A DNA stretch of 64,000 nt from Streptomyces sp. TG1A-60 (GTDB taxonomy: Bacteria; Actinomycetota; Actinomycetes; Streptomycetales; Streptomycetaceae), in NCBI RefSeq assembly GCF_037201975.1, contig NZ_CP147520.1:6758001-6822000 (forward strand). Reading direction: 5' to 3'. The notes under the pieces were generated by a model. The model ran no database searches. It saw nothing but the letters and a program-made list of their open reading frames with translations, and was not told where the DNA came from. How positions within the stretch are numbered: the stretch's first letter is position 1; each line of letters opens with the position of its first letter. Below are positions 47,570-56,926 of this stretch, piece by piece. The translations under genes and the position numbers were made by a program.

Positions 47570-47999
47570 CGGCCTGCCCCCGCCGCGCACCCGTCCGCAG
47601 CCAGTACATCGCGGTGATCGGAAGAATGACGGGAATGAAGAGGTACCCGATCCCGTAGTCCGACCACACGGTCTTGTCGGGGAACGCCGACGGCTCGACC
47701 AGCGTCCAGGTCCCGACGACCAGTACGCCGGCCAGTTCGACCGCACAGCAGATCCGTGCCGCCTTCCGGGCGAACTCCCCGCCACGCACCAACGAGTACG
47801 TGATGAAGCCGTACACAACACCCGCCACCGCCGACAGCGCATAGGCGAGCGGCGCGTGTGCGAACTCGGTCGAGATCTGCACGATCGACCGCGACACCGC
47901 CCCGACGACCATCACGCCGTACAACCACACGAGCAACATCCCCGGCCCGCTGATGAGCCGTGCCCGCTCGGTCTCCGGTTCCTCCCGCACGGCGGACAC
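47565..47999 (-). CDS. Four-helix membrane protein, second of a pair
   Basis: 144 residues from GTG 47999, two bases after the stop of the upstream gene, with GGGGAGG as SD. Helices: GPGMLLVWLYGVMVVGAV, AYALSAVAGVVYGFITYSLV, AARICCAVELAGVLVVGTWT and YGIGYLFIPVILPITAMYWL. No motif identifies a function. Adjacent coupling to another four-helix protein suggests they form a complex; this is inference. Confidence 0.75.
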   Translation of the reverse strand: MSAVREEPETERARLISGPGMLLVWLYGVMVVGAVSRSIVQISTEFAHAPLAYALSAVAGVVYGFITYSLVRGGEFARKAARICCAVELAGVLVVGTWTLVEPSAFPDKTVWSDYGIGYLFIPVILPITAMYWLRTGARRGQAA

Positions 48000-48000
48000 G

Positions 48001-48360
48001 TCAGCCTCCCCAGATGTCGTAGAGCCGCACCTGCAGTACGGCGAGCACCACACCGCCCGCCGCGACGGTCACGCTGCCCCAGCGTGTCCGCTCCGCCAGC
48101 GACATGAACCCGGTCGCCGGGACGCAGGCGAACGCCCCGAGGAGGTACGACACGAAGATCGTGGTCCCCTGCTCCGGCTTCGCCCCGCGCGCCAAGTGCA
48201 CGATCCCGACGACCAGTTGCACGAGGGCCAGCACCGACACCACGGCCATGCCGATGAAGTGCCAGTCCTTGGTCGGCTGATCGCGGTACGCGGCCCAGCA
48301 GCACCAGGCGGCGAGCAGAAGCGCGGCGACGGCGGTCGTCACCGTCAGGGGAACAAGCAT
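48001..48360 (-). CDS. Four-helix membrane protein, first of a pair
   Basis: 119 residues from ATG 48360. Helices: PLTVTTAVAALLLAAWCCWA, IGMAVVSVLALVQLVVGIVH, TTIFVSYLLGAFACVPATGF and SVTVAAGGVVLAVLQVRLYD. A DQPTKDWHFIG loop follows helix one. Known only as a conserved streptomycete membrane protein to me. It leads a two-gene operon with the 144-residue protein. Confidence 0.75.
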   Translation of the reverse strand: MLVPLTVTTAVAALLLAAWCCWAAYRDQPTKDWHFIGMAVVSVLALVQLVVGIVHLARGAKPEQGTTIFVSYLLGAFACVPATGFMSLAERTRWGSVTVAAGGVVLAVLQVRLYDIWGG

Positions 48361-48747
48361 GCCGCGACCCTATTACGGCCCAAAAGCCCCGCCGCGCCCG
48401 GCCCCGCGCGGTGAAACCCGTCGACGGCCCATCGTGGCTTGACGGCCGCGGCAGATGCCCGCCAGGTGGACGCTACCTGTCCTGACCTGGGGGTACGCCG
48501 CCGGAAATCGTCCGGCATGCGGACAGTCGTCACTCGCCCGAGTCGGCGACGGAAACATCGAGGACAAGTGGAGCGACGGCTCGGTCGTCCCGTCCTTCTG
48601 AGCCGACGGCACGTATACGGCGTATCGCCACGCACGGGGTCCACTCGCTCACCGCGGGTGGGCCTCGTGGTGCGATTCAGTGCTTTCATGCTGCATGCTG
48701 GGCAGTTCATCAGACTCTCAAAGGTTTCGAATGTTACGGAGCGGCGC
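48361..48747. other. 387-bp gap between the membrane pair and the GNAT gene
   Basis: Contains promoters for both directions. A plus-strand stretch near 48545-48602 reads VGDGNIEDKWSDGSVVPSF and a stop, possibly the tail of a lost gene, but too short to name. The last 60 bases are less G/C-rich and probably hold the promoter of the downstream GNAT. Confidence 0.35.
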
Positions 48748-49386
48748 ATGACGAGCACCTTCCCCGACATCTCCATCAGCACGGAGCGGTTGGTTCTGCG
48801 CCCGTTCGACGAGGGCGACGTCCAGGCGCTCACCGAGATGATGAACGACGAGCAGGTGATGGCCTGGACCGATGTCCCGCAGCCCTTCACCGAACACGGT
48901 GCCCGCACCTGGATCACGGAGTACGTGCCCACTGAACGCACCTCCGGGCGCGGCCTCGACCTCGCCGTCACCGAGTTCCTCACCCAGCGTCTGGTCGGCG
49001 TCATCCAGTTGACCAAGACCAACTGGCACGTCCGGTCCGCCGAACTGTCGTACGTCGTCGCGCCCTGGGCGCGCGGCGAGGGCTACGCCTCCGAAGCCGC
49101 CCTCGCGACCGCCCAATGGCTGTTCCGCGAGCAGAAGTTCGAGCGCATCGAGCTGCGCACCGCCGCCGACAACACCGCCTCGCAGCAGGTCGCGCAGAAG
49201 ATCGGCTGTATCAGCGAGGGTGTGCTGCGCAACGCCTGCATAGCGCGCAGCCGTACCGCCGAGGACAGCTGGACCGAGGTCCGCACGGACTTCATCGTCT
49301 GGAGCCTCCTCCCGGAGGACATCGAGGGCGTCGGCGAGGAACTGGCCGACAGCAGTGGTTTCGGCTCCTACTCGGACTGGAACTGA
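48748..49386 (+). CDS. RimJ/RimL-type GNAT acetyltransferase
   Basis: 212 residues from ATG 48748 after ACGGAG. Motifs: ISTERLVLRPFDEGDVQALT, MMNDEQVMAWTDVPQPFTEH, GLDLAVTEFLTQRLVGVIQL, SAELSYVVAPWARGEGYASE with the acetyl-CoA loop, ERIELRTAADNTASQQVAQK and IGCISEGVLRN. Typical of acetyltransferases acting on protein N-termini or small amines. Monocistronic. Confidence 0.85.
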   Translation: MTSTFPDISISTERLVLRPFDEGDVQALTEMMNDEQVMAWTDVPQPFTEHGARTWITEYVPTERTSGRGLDLAVTEFLTQRLVGVIQLTKTNWHVRSAELSYVVAPWARGEGYASEAALATAQWLFREQKFERIELRTAADNTASQQVAQKIGCISEGVLRNACIARSRTAEDSWTEVRTDFIVWSLLPEDIEGVGEELADSSGFGSYSDWN

Positions 49387-49513
49387 ACAACCCACGGGCA
49401 CGCGCACGGCCGCCGCCCGGCCGCCGGGTCCCACCGTGCCACCAGGTACTCTCACGGGACCCCCGTGCGGGCACTCCCGACGACCTGCGAAGACCCCCTG
49501 GAGACTGACGACG

Positions 49514-50724
49514 ATGGCCGACCGGGTCACGGTGATCGGCTGGGACGGCTCCCCCTGACCGCCGCGGCGCGCTCCGCTCTCGCCGCCGCCACGCTGGTCG
49601 CGGGCGCGGCCCACCATCTGGCCCTGCCCGAGGTGCCCCCGGCCGCCGAACGCATCCGGCTCGGCAGCGTCTCCCTCGCCGCCCGCCGCATCGCCGCCCA
49701 CCGAGGCACGGCCGTCGTGTTCGCCGACGGCGACCCGGGCTTCTTCGGAGTCGTCCGCACCCTGCGCGGCCCCGAGTTCGGCCTGGAGGTCGAGGTCGTC
49801 CCCGGTGTCTCCTCCGTGGCCGCCGCCTTCGCCCGCGCCGGAATGCCCTGGGACGACGCCCAGGTGGTCGTCGCCCACCGCCGCACGCTGCGCCGCGCGG
49901 TGAACGTCTGCCGCGCCCACACCAAGGTCGCCGTCCTCACCTCGCCCGGCGCCGGACCCGCCGAACTCGGCCTGCTGCTCGACGGAGTTCACCGCACCTT
50001 CGTGATCTGCGAGGAGCTCGGCACCGAACGCGAACGCGTCACCGTCGTCACCTCCGACAAGGCCGTCGACCACACCTGGCGCGACCCCAACCTCGTCATC
50101 GTCATCGGCGGGCCCGTCACCGCGGCCGAGGGTGGCGGCTGGTTCGCAGGCCGCGCCCCCGGCGCCGGCCCACGCGGCTGGACCCTGCCCGCCGGCGTCT
50201 ACGGCGGCGCCATGGGCGAGGGTGAGGCCGAAGTGCTGCGCTCCTCCCAACTGGCCCGCCTGGGACCGCGCGTGGGCGATCTGGTCTGGGACATCGGCTC
50301 CGGCAGCGGCGCCTTCGCCACCGAGGCCGCCCGCTGCGGCGCCGCCGTCATCGCCGTCGACCGCGACCCCGAGGCCTGCGGCCGTACGACCCTCGCCGCC
50401 CGCCGCTTCGGCGTCCAGCTCCAGGTCGTCCACGGCACGGCCCCGCACATCATGGAGAACCTCCCCGAACCCGACGTCGTACGCGTCGGCGGTGGGGGAG
50501 CGGCGGTGGTCTCCGCCGTCGCCGACCGCCGCCCCCGGAGCATCGTCACCCACGCCCTGACCCGCCCCGCCGCCGAGCGCGTCGGACGGGACCTGACCGA
50601 GCACGGATACGACGTCCGGTGCGAGTTCGTCCAGTCCGTCGAACTCGACACAAGAGCCTGGACGGAACGGCAACGGAGCGTTGCGTTCCTGCTCAGCGGG
50701 ACATTGCCCGAACGTTCCCCGTGA
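49514..50724 (+). CDS. cobL: Precorrin-6Y C5,15-methyltransferase (CbiE-CbiT fusion), apparent frameshift
   Basis: ATG 49514 reads MADRVTVIGWDGSP then hits TGA because the C run 49551-49555 has one base too few. With one C more it continues LTAAARSALAAATLVAGAAH in the long frame to 50724, about 403 residues. The CbiE half has VFADGDPGFFGVVRTL and VVPGVSSVAAAFARAGMPWD. The CbiT half has a SAM motif, VWDIGSGSGAFATEAARCG. It methylates C5 and C15 and decarboxylates precorrin-6Y in cobalamin synthesis. The long frame has no start codon and SD of its own. In a conserved pathway gene a sequence error is the likelier explanation. Confidence 0.82.
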
Positions 50725-51069
50725 TCCGGTCGTCGTACCGGCGCGGTAGGCTGGCCGATCGTTGTACCGCACTTCGGCACCCGGCACTTCGTCGGTCAAT
50801 GTCCGGAAACCGTGCCCGTTTTGAGGGCGTGTGTGGTACGGCGGAACCGGGGGACGCGCAACGTGGCGCAGTCCACAGCGGACCGTCGCGGATCAACCTG
50901 TCGCGACGGCGGGACGACCGGGACAATGGCCAGTCAATGGCTTTGTCGACATGCAGGCGGTCGTCACGTGCCGCTGGGCACGCACGCTCGTTCTCCACAG
51001 TGGGGCGGTAGGTGCGCCGTTCCCGGGCCAGCTGGCATGGAGGCACTAATTGATGGGCGAGGGGTACGC
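50725..51069. other. 345-bp leader before the BluB-CobT gene
   Basis: GTAGGCT near 50747 could be a -10. I looked for a B12-box and the paired stems of a cobalamin riboswitch and did not find a convincing one. In-frame codons upstream of 51070 (to 50812) have no SD and atypical composition. Confidence 0.4.
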
Positions 51070-54000
51070 ATGACCGACACCGGCCAGGTCCCGGGCGAGG
51101 GGCAGCCGGAGAGCGCAGGCATGGTGGAGCAGCCGGGCGTCCCTGCGCCGGGTGCGTACACCTACCTCTCCGAGACCACCACCGAGGACGAAGACCTCCT
51201 CCTGCCGGGCGCCCAGGGCGCGTGGGGCAACGAAATGCCGCCGCCCGCCCCCGAGCCCGTCGTCCAGGTCGTCCACGAGCCCGGCCCGCACGAGATGTCG
51301 GGCAGGGACAGCGGCTCGCTCGACCTCGGCGCCGTCCGCGCCCCCGTCGCGACGCCCGTCCCGCAGCCTCCGGTGGCGCGCCGACCGCTGCACCTCGGCC
51401 CGCCCACCCCCGACGCCTCCGCCAGTCCGGTCCGTTCCCTGGCCGACCGGGGTCCGGCGGGCGCCCCCGTCCCGCCCGGCGCCGTACGCCGGCCCGGCCC
51501 GACCGCCACCGGCCCCGAGTACCTCGACGTGCCCCCGCAGGCCGCGACGCCCTGGGCCGACGCATCCGCTCCGGTCGCGCCCGGAGTGGTTGCCGGGGCT
51601 GCGACCGCAGAAACGGTCGTTCCGCAGGAGGAGCAGGCTTCCGTGGCCGTGGCGCAGGCGCCGCCCGCCGAGGACGTGGCGCAGGGAGAGCAGGAGGCCC
51701 TGGCCGCCGAGGCCCTGTACCAGGCCCAGGACGCCGCCTACGCCCTGGCCCAGGAGGCCGCAGCCGCCCAGTTCCGGACCCCGGACGCCGTCGGGGCACC
51801 GGTCGCCGCTCAGCCGCAGACTCCGCAGGCGGTCGAGGTTCCGGCTGCTGCCCGGCCTGAGAACTCGGAGCCTGCTCAGGCTCCGGCTGCTGTTCGGCCG
51901 CAGGGTCCGGAGGCCGTCCACGCCTCGGCCGCCGGTCAGCAGCAGGGCCCGGTGACCGCTGAGGCCCCGTCCGTCACTCAGCCCCAGGTCCCGGAGGCGG
52001 CCGTGGCGCCATCCGCGCCCGAGGCCGCCGAGGTCCCGCCAGTGGCGGCGGCCCCGCAGGCCGAGGGCCCGCAGACCCCCGAGCCGGTGGGCACGGCCCT
52101 CGTGGATGCCGTGCCGGCGGCCCAGGCGCCGGAGGCCACGCCGTTCTCCCCGGCTGCCCAGGACTCCGACCCGGTCCAGCCCCAGGTGGCCGCCGAGGCT
52201 CAGGACGTCGCCCAGGTTCCGCAGGAGCCCGAGGAGGGTGCCGAGCCCCTCGACGCGTACGTACCGGCCCGGCCCGCCGACGCGGACGCGCCGCCGGAGG
52301 CCGACGCCGCGACGCCGGTGCCCGCGCAGGACGAGCAGGCCCCGGCCGACGCGCCGACGGCTGCGGTGGACGCCCCCCAGGCCGCTGCCCCCGAGGAGGG
52401 TGCGCCGACCGCCGTGCCGGAGCGGCAGTCCGCCACCGATGTGCCGGACCCGCAGACCGCGACCGCCGAGCCGGACCAGGAGAACGCCCCCGTGGCCCCG
52501 GACGAGCAGGCCGCGAGCGTCGCACCGGACGACGCCGCGCAGGATCCCGGGCTCGCCCAGGACCCGCAGCAGCCGGCGGAGGCGTCGGCCGTCGAGGAAC
52601 CGCAGCCGACGGCGGCCGAAGTGACAGAGGTCCAGATGTCCGAGGCGGCCCAGCCGGTGGTGGCCCCGGCGCCTCGGCCGGAGGCCGTCGCCGAGGAGGC
52701 GCGGCCCCTCGATCCGCCGCAGCCGGAGCCGCAGCCCGCCGTACAGGGCCCGCAGACCACCGAGCCGGTCGCGGAGGACACCCCGGTCGAGGTCGACCAG
52801 GCGGACCAGCCGGCGCAGGTCGCCGAGACCGTCCCGCAGTCCGTGCAGCCGCCCGCGCCCGAAGCCGAGGCCCAGGCCACGGAGGTGAACACAGCCGACC
52901 GGACGGACGAGGCCCCGGACGCCGAGGAGCCCGCCCCCGCCGAACAGCCGGCCGGGGAAGCTCCCGCCGAGCCCGCTGCCGAGGACCCCGCTGCCATGGA
53001 CCCCGTAACCGTGGACCCCGCTGTCGCCGAGGCGCCGAACCCCGTGGCCTCCCAGATCGACGCGCCCCAGGGCGCCGTCGTCCAACCCCAGGCCGAGCCC
53101 GCCCCCGATGCTCCAGCGCCGGCCGGCTCCCAGGAGCCCGAGCCCCAGGCCGATGCCGAGGCCGCGCAGCCGCTGGGCCAGTTCGTGCCCGTGGAGGTCT
53201 CCGTGCCGACCACTCCGCACCTGGCCCCTGCCCCGCCCCAGGGGATGGTGGTCCCGCCGCCCCCCGTCGACGACCGGCCGACGCCCGTCGCCGCCGAGTT
53301 CCCGGCGGCCGAGGGGCAGACGGCGGACGCCCCGGAGCCACAGCCGGAGGCGACGGAGCCCGTGGCCACGGTCCCCGCGCCCCGGGACTCCGAGACCGAG
53401 ACGACCGTCGTACCGCAGCCGCTCGCCGCGGCCGACGCGGAGCCCGACGTCGCCCAGAACGCGGACGACCTGGACACCAGGGCCGCCGACCGGGAGAACC
53501 AGGAAGACCAGACGGACAGCGAAGCGGCAGCCGCGGCGGCAGCAGCCGAAGAGAGCGCGGCCCGGGTGGAGGAAACACCCGAAGACGTACAAGAAGAAGC
53601 ACGTCGGCCCATCGGCCCGGCCGCGCCCGCCTACGACGACGCCGAACGCGAGGCCGTCCTCAAGGTCATGCGCGAGCGCCGCGACATCCGCAACGGCTTC
53701 CGCGGCGACCCGATCCCGCACGACGTGCTGCTCCGCGTCCTGGAGGCCGCCCACACGGCACCCTCCGTCGGCCACTCGCAGCCCTGGGACTTCGTCGTCA
53801 TCCGCTCGGCCGAGACACGACGCACGATGCACGAGCTCGCCCAGCGCCAGCGCGAGGCGTACGCGAAGTCGTTGCCGAAGGGCCGGGCGAAGCAGTTCAA
53901 GGAACTGAAGATCGAGGCCATCCTCGGCACCCCGGTGAACATCGTCGTCACCGCCGACCCGACGCGCGGCGGCCGTCACACCCTGGGGCGCCACACGCAG

Positions 54001-55347
54001 CCGCAGATGGCCCCGTACTCCTCCGCCCTCGCGGTGGAGAACCTGTGGCTCGCGGCCCGCGCCGAGGGCCTCGGTGTCGGCTGGGTCAGCTTCTTCGACG
54101 AGCGCGAGATGGTCCGCGCCCTCGGCCTGCCCGGACATCTGGAGGTCGTGGCGTACCTGTGCGTCGGATACGTCGACGAGTTCCCGCAGGAGCCCGAGCT
54201 GATGCAGGCGGGCTGGGCCAAGCGCCGCCCGCTGTCCTGGGTCGTCCACGAGGAGACATACGGCCGCCGCGCCCTGCCCGGCGCCGAGCCGCACGACCTG
54301 CTCGCCGAGACCGTCGCCGGAATCCGCCCGCTGGACGCCAAGGCGCTCGGCGAGGCATGGGAGCGCCAGAAGCGGATGACGAAGCCGGCGGGCGCGCTCG
54401 GCATGCTGGAGATCATCTCCGCCCAGCTGTCCGGTCTCTCCCGCCAGTGCCCGCCGCCGATCCCGGAGCCCGCGGCCGTCGCGATCTTCGCCGGTGACCA
54501 CGGCGTCCACGCCCAGGGAGTCACCCCCTGGCCGCAGGAGGTGACGGCCCAGATGGTGGCCAACTTCCTCGGCGGGGGAGCGGTCTGCAACGCCTTCGCC
54601 ACCCAGGTGGGCGCCGAGGTCTGCGTCGTGGACGTCGGTGTGGCGAGCGACCTCCCGGCCACGCCGGGTCTGCTGCCGCGCAAGGTCCGGGCCGGTACGT
54701 CCGACATGACCACCGGCCCCGCGATGACCAGTGAGGAAGCCAAGAAGGCCATCGAGGTGGGCATCGAGACGGCCCGTGACCTGGTGGCGGCCGGCAACAA
54801 GGCGCTCCTCACGGGCGAGATGGGCATCGCCAACACCACGGCCTCCGCCGCCCTCATCTCCGTCTTCACCGGCGCGGACCCTGCCGAGGTCACCGGCCGG
54901 GGCACCGGCATCAACGACGAGACCCTGGCCCGCAAGACCGACGTCGTACGCCGCGCCATCGAGCTCCACCAGCCGGACCCCGCCGACCCCATCGGCGTCC
55001 TGGCCGCGATCGGCGGCTTCGAACACGCGGCGATCGTCGGCCTCCTCCTGGGCGGAGCCTCCCTCCGTACACCGGTGATCCTCGACGGCGTCAGCGCCGG
55101 CGCCGCCGCCCTGGTGGCCCGCGCCATCGCCCCCGAGGTCCTCGCCGCCTGCATCGCCGGCCACCGCAGTGCCGAACCCGGCCACGTCGCCGCCCTCCAG
55201 AAACTCGGTCTCCGCCCCCTCGTCGACCTCGATCTCCGCCTCGGCGAGGGCACGGGCGCCCTGCTCGCCCTCCCGGTGGTCCAGAGCGCGGCAAGGGCGA
55301 TGCACGAGGTGGCGACGTTCGACTCGGCGGGGGTGACCGAGAAGTAG
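51070..55347 (+). CDS. cobT: BluB-CobT fusion with a giant disordered N-terminus
   Basis: 1425 residues from ATG 51070 (SD GCGAGGGG). Residues 1 to about 850 are Ala/Pro/Glu/Gln-rich, without cysteine or predicted fold, built from loosely repeated QxPEAVE-like units. Residues about 855-1075 are a BluB/nitroreductase domain: MRERRDIRNGFRGDPIPHDV, EAAHTAPSVGHSQPWDFVVI, YSSALAVENLWLAARAEGLG, GHLEVVAYLCVGYVDEF. Residues about 1080-1420 are CobT: TKPAGALGMLE, IFAGDHGVHAQGVTPWPQEV, GEMGIANTTASAALISVFTG, DLDLRLGEGTGALLALPVVQ with the catalytic Glu. BluB makes dimethylbenzimidazole from FMNH2 and CobT activates it to the ribotide, so the fusion joins sequential lower-ligand steps. The role of the N-terminus is unknown. 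Confidence 0.88.
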   Translation: MTDTGQVPGEGQPESAGMVEQPGVPAPGAYTYLSETTTEDEDLLLPGAQGAWGNEMPPPAPEPVVQVVHEPGPHEMSGRDSGSLDLGAVRAPVATPVPQPPVARRPLHLGPPTPDASASPVRSLADRGPAGAPVPPGAVRRPGPTATGPEYLDVPPQAATPWADASAPVAPGVVAGAATAETVVPQEEQASVAVAQAPPAEDVAQGEQEALAAEALYQAQDAAYALAQEAAAAQFRTPDAVGAPVAAQPQTPQAVEVPAAARPENSEPAQAPAAVRPQGPEAVHASAAGQQQGPVTAEAPSVTQPQVPEAAVAPSAPEAAEVPPVAAAPQAEGPQTPEPVGTALVDAVPAAQAPEATPFSPAAQDSDPVQPQVAAEAQDVAQVPQEPEEGAEPLDAYVPARPADADAPPEADAATPVPAQDEQAPADAPTAAVDAPQAAAPEEGAPTAVPERQSATDVPDPQTATAEPDQENAPVAPDEQAASVAPDDAAQDPGLAQDPQQPAEASAVEEPQPTAAEVTEVQMSEAAQPVVAPAPRPEAVAEEARPLDPPQPEPQPAVQGPQTTEPVAEDTPVEVDQADQPAQVAETVPQSVQPPAPEAEAQATEVNTADRTDEAPDAEEPAPAEQPAGEAPAEPAAEDPAAMDPVTVDPAVAEAPNPVASQIDAPQGAVVQPQAEPAPDAPAPAGSQEPEPQADAEAAQPLGQFVPVEVSVPTTPHLAPAPPQGMVVPPPPVDDRPTPVAAEFPAAEGQTADAPEPQPEATEPVATVPAPRDSETETTVVPQPLAAADAEPDVAQNADDLDTRAADRENQEDQTDSEAAAAAAAAEESAARVEETPEDVQEEARRPIGPAAPAYDDAEREAVLKVMRERRDIRNGFRGDPIPHDVLLRVLEAAHTAPSVGHSQPWDFVVIRSAETRRTMHELAQRQREAYAKSLPKGRAKQFKELKIEAILGTPVNIVVTADPTRGGRHTLGRHTQPQMAPYSSALAVENLWLAARAEGLGVGWVSFFDEREMVRALGLPGHLEVVAYLCVGYVDEFPQEPELMQAGWAKRRPLSWVVHEETYGRRALPGAEPHDLLAETVAGIRPLDAKALGEAWERQKRMTKPAGALGMLEIISAQLSGLSRQCPPPIPEPAAVAIFAGDHGVHAQGVTPWPQEVTAQMVANFLGGGAVCNAFATQVGAEVCVVDVGVASDLPATPGLLPRKVRAGTSDMTTGPAMTSEEAKKAIEVGIETARDLVAAGNKALLTGEMGIANTTASAALISVFTGADPAEVTGRGTGINDETLARKTDVVRRAIELHQPDPADPIGVLAAIGGFEHAAIVGLLLGGASLRTPVILDGVSAGAAALVARAIAPEVLAACIAGHRSAEPGHVAALQKLGLRPLVDLDLRLGEGTGALLALPVVQSAARAMHEVATFDSAGVTEK

Positions 55348-55597
55348 GGAAGTCGGTGCCGGGTGCCTTCCCGGCTCGGACGAAGCCGGGCTCCGGGCGG
55401 TACGCCGCCGGTCTGTGAGCAGTCGTTCCGCAGGGCGGAGCGGGTGGGCACAGACCGGTCACCCGCACCCGGCGACGGCGCTCAGCCCCCACCAACCGCA
55501 CCGCCCCACCAGCCTGCGCGTAAAATCCGCACGTCAGGGCCGCTCCAAAGCCGCAGCGCGCCCACCGCACCGCCGCCGCAAGAGGAGCCGCCCCCTC

Positions 55598-56830
55598 ATG
55601 GCCGAACACCCCGCCTACCCCGTAGGCCTCCGCCTCACCGGCCGCCGAGTGGTCGTCATCGGCGGGGGCCAGGTCGCCCAACGCCGTCTCCCCGCCCTCA
55701 TCGCGGCCGGTGCCGACATCCTCCTCGTCTCCCCGTCCGCCACCCCCTCCGTGGAGGCGATGGCCGACGCCCGCGAGCTGACCTGGGAGAAGCGCCCCTA
55801 CACGGAGGGTGACCTGGCCGGGGCCTGGTACGTCCTGATCGCCACCGGCGACCCGGAGGCGAACGCCCGTGCCTCGGCCGAAGCGGAGCGCCACCGCATC
55901 TGGTGCGTCCGCTCCGACAACGCCGAGGAAGCCACCGCCTGGACCCCGGCGACCGGCCACAGCGAGGGCGTCACGGTCGCCGTCCTCACCGCCAAGGCCC
56001 AGGGCCGCGACCCCCGCCACACCGCCGCCATCCGCGACGCGGTCGTCGAGGGCCTGCGCGACGGCACCCTCGTCGCCCCCCACCACCGCACCCGCACCCC
56101 CGGTGTCGCCCTGGTCGGCGGCGGCCCCGGTGACCCGGACCTGATCACCGTCCGAGGCCGCCGCCTCCTCGCCGAGGCCGACGTCGTCATCGCCGACCGT
56201 CTCGGCCCACGCGACCTGCTCGCCGAACTCCCCCCGCACGTCGAGGTGATCGACGCGGCGAAGATCCCGTACGGCCGGTTCATGGCGCAGGAAGCGATCA
56301 ACAACGCACTCATCGAGCACGCCAAGCAGGGCAAGTCGGTCGTCCGGCTCAAGGGCGGCGACCCGTACGTCTTCGGCCGTGGCATGGAGGAACTACACGC
56401 GCTCGCCGAGGCCGGCATCCCCTGCACGGTCGTCCCCGGCATCTCCAGCTCGATCTCCGTCCCCGGCGCGGCCGGCATCCCGGTCACCCATCGGGGCGTC
56501 GCCCATGAGTTCACTGTGGTCAGCGGCCATGTGGCCCCCGACGACGAGCGTTCGCTGGTCGACTGGCCCTCCCTCGCCCGGCTGACCGGCACGCTCGTGA
56601 TCCTGATGGGCGTCGACAAGATCGGCCGGATCGCCGAGGCCCTGGTGGCCAACGGCAAATCCCCGGACACCCCGGTCGCCCTGGTCCAGGAGGGCACCAC
56701 GGCCGCCCAACGCCGGGTCGACGCCACGCTCGCCACCGTCGAGGAGGCCGTGCGTACCCAGGAGGTCAAGCCGCCGGCGGTCATCGTCGTCGGCGCGGTC
56801 GTGAGGGTGGGGCCCGCGGCGAGCGCCTGA
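55598..56830 (+). CDS. cysG: Siroheme synthase: uroporphyrinogen-III C-methyltransferase with precorrin-2 dehydrogenase domain
   Basis: 410 residues from ATG 55598. The N-terminal NAD domain (GRRVVVIGGGQVAQRRLPAL, GADILLVSPSATPSVEAM) is precorrin-2 dehydrogenase. The C-terminal domain is the SAM methyltransferase: LVGGGPGDPDLITVRGRRLL, ADVVIADRLGPRDLL, VVRLKGGDPYVFGRGMEELH, CTVVPGISSSISVPGAAGIP, LMGVDKIGRIAEAL. It makes precorrin-2, feeding both cobalamin (cobL, cobT nearby) and siroheme. It may lack the iron-chelatase step, since the middle helical domain is short. It is 250 bases from cobT. Confidence 0.93.
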   Translation: MAEHPAYPVGLRLTGRRVVVIGGGQVAQRRLPALIAAGADILLVSPSATPSVEAMADARELTWEKRPYTEGDLAGAWYVLIATGDPEANARASAEAERHRIWCVRSDNAEEATAWTPATGHSEGVTVAVLTAKAQGRDPRHTAAIRDAVVEGLRDGTLVAPHHRTRTPGVALVGGGPGDPDLITVRGRRLLAEADVVIADRLGPRDLLAELPPHVEVIDAAKIPYGRFMAQEAINNALIEHAKQGKSVVRLKGGDPYVFGRGMEELHALAEAGIPCTVVPGISSSISVPGAAGIPVTHRGVAHEFTVVSGHVAPDDERSLVDWPSLARLTGTLVILMGVDKIGRIAEALVANGKSPDTPVALVQEGTTAAQRRVDATLATVEEAVRTQEVKPPAVIVVGAVVRVGPAASA

Positions 56831-56926
56831 TTCCGGTCGGCGACCCGGCCCACACTCACGTAACCGTGGGTAACCCACCCGCTCCAAGCCGTTGGCACCA
56901 CACCCAGGACAAGGCAGTATCACCCT

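Noticed and set aside
49387..51069. Cobalamin riboswitch before cobL or bluB-cobT
   Set aside because: I found no B12-box nor the conserved paired stems in either upstream region.
50812..51069. An 86-residue N-terminal extension of the BluB-CobT protein
   Set aside because: No SD, Arg-rich composition unlike the rest, and ATG 51070 has a GCGAGGGG SD.
51046..55305. A 1419-codon open frame antisense to the BluB-CobT gene
   Set aside because: Long antisense frames are usual opposite GC-biased coding; it has no domain-like sequence and the plus-strand gene has clear BluB and CobT domains.
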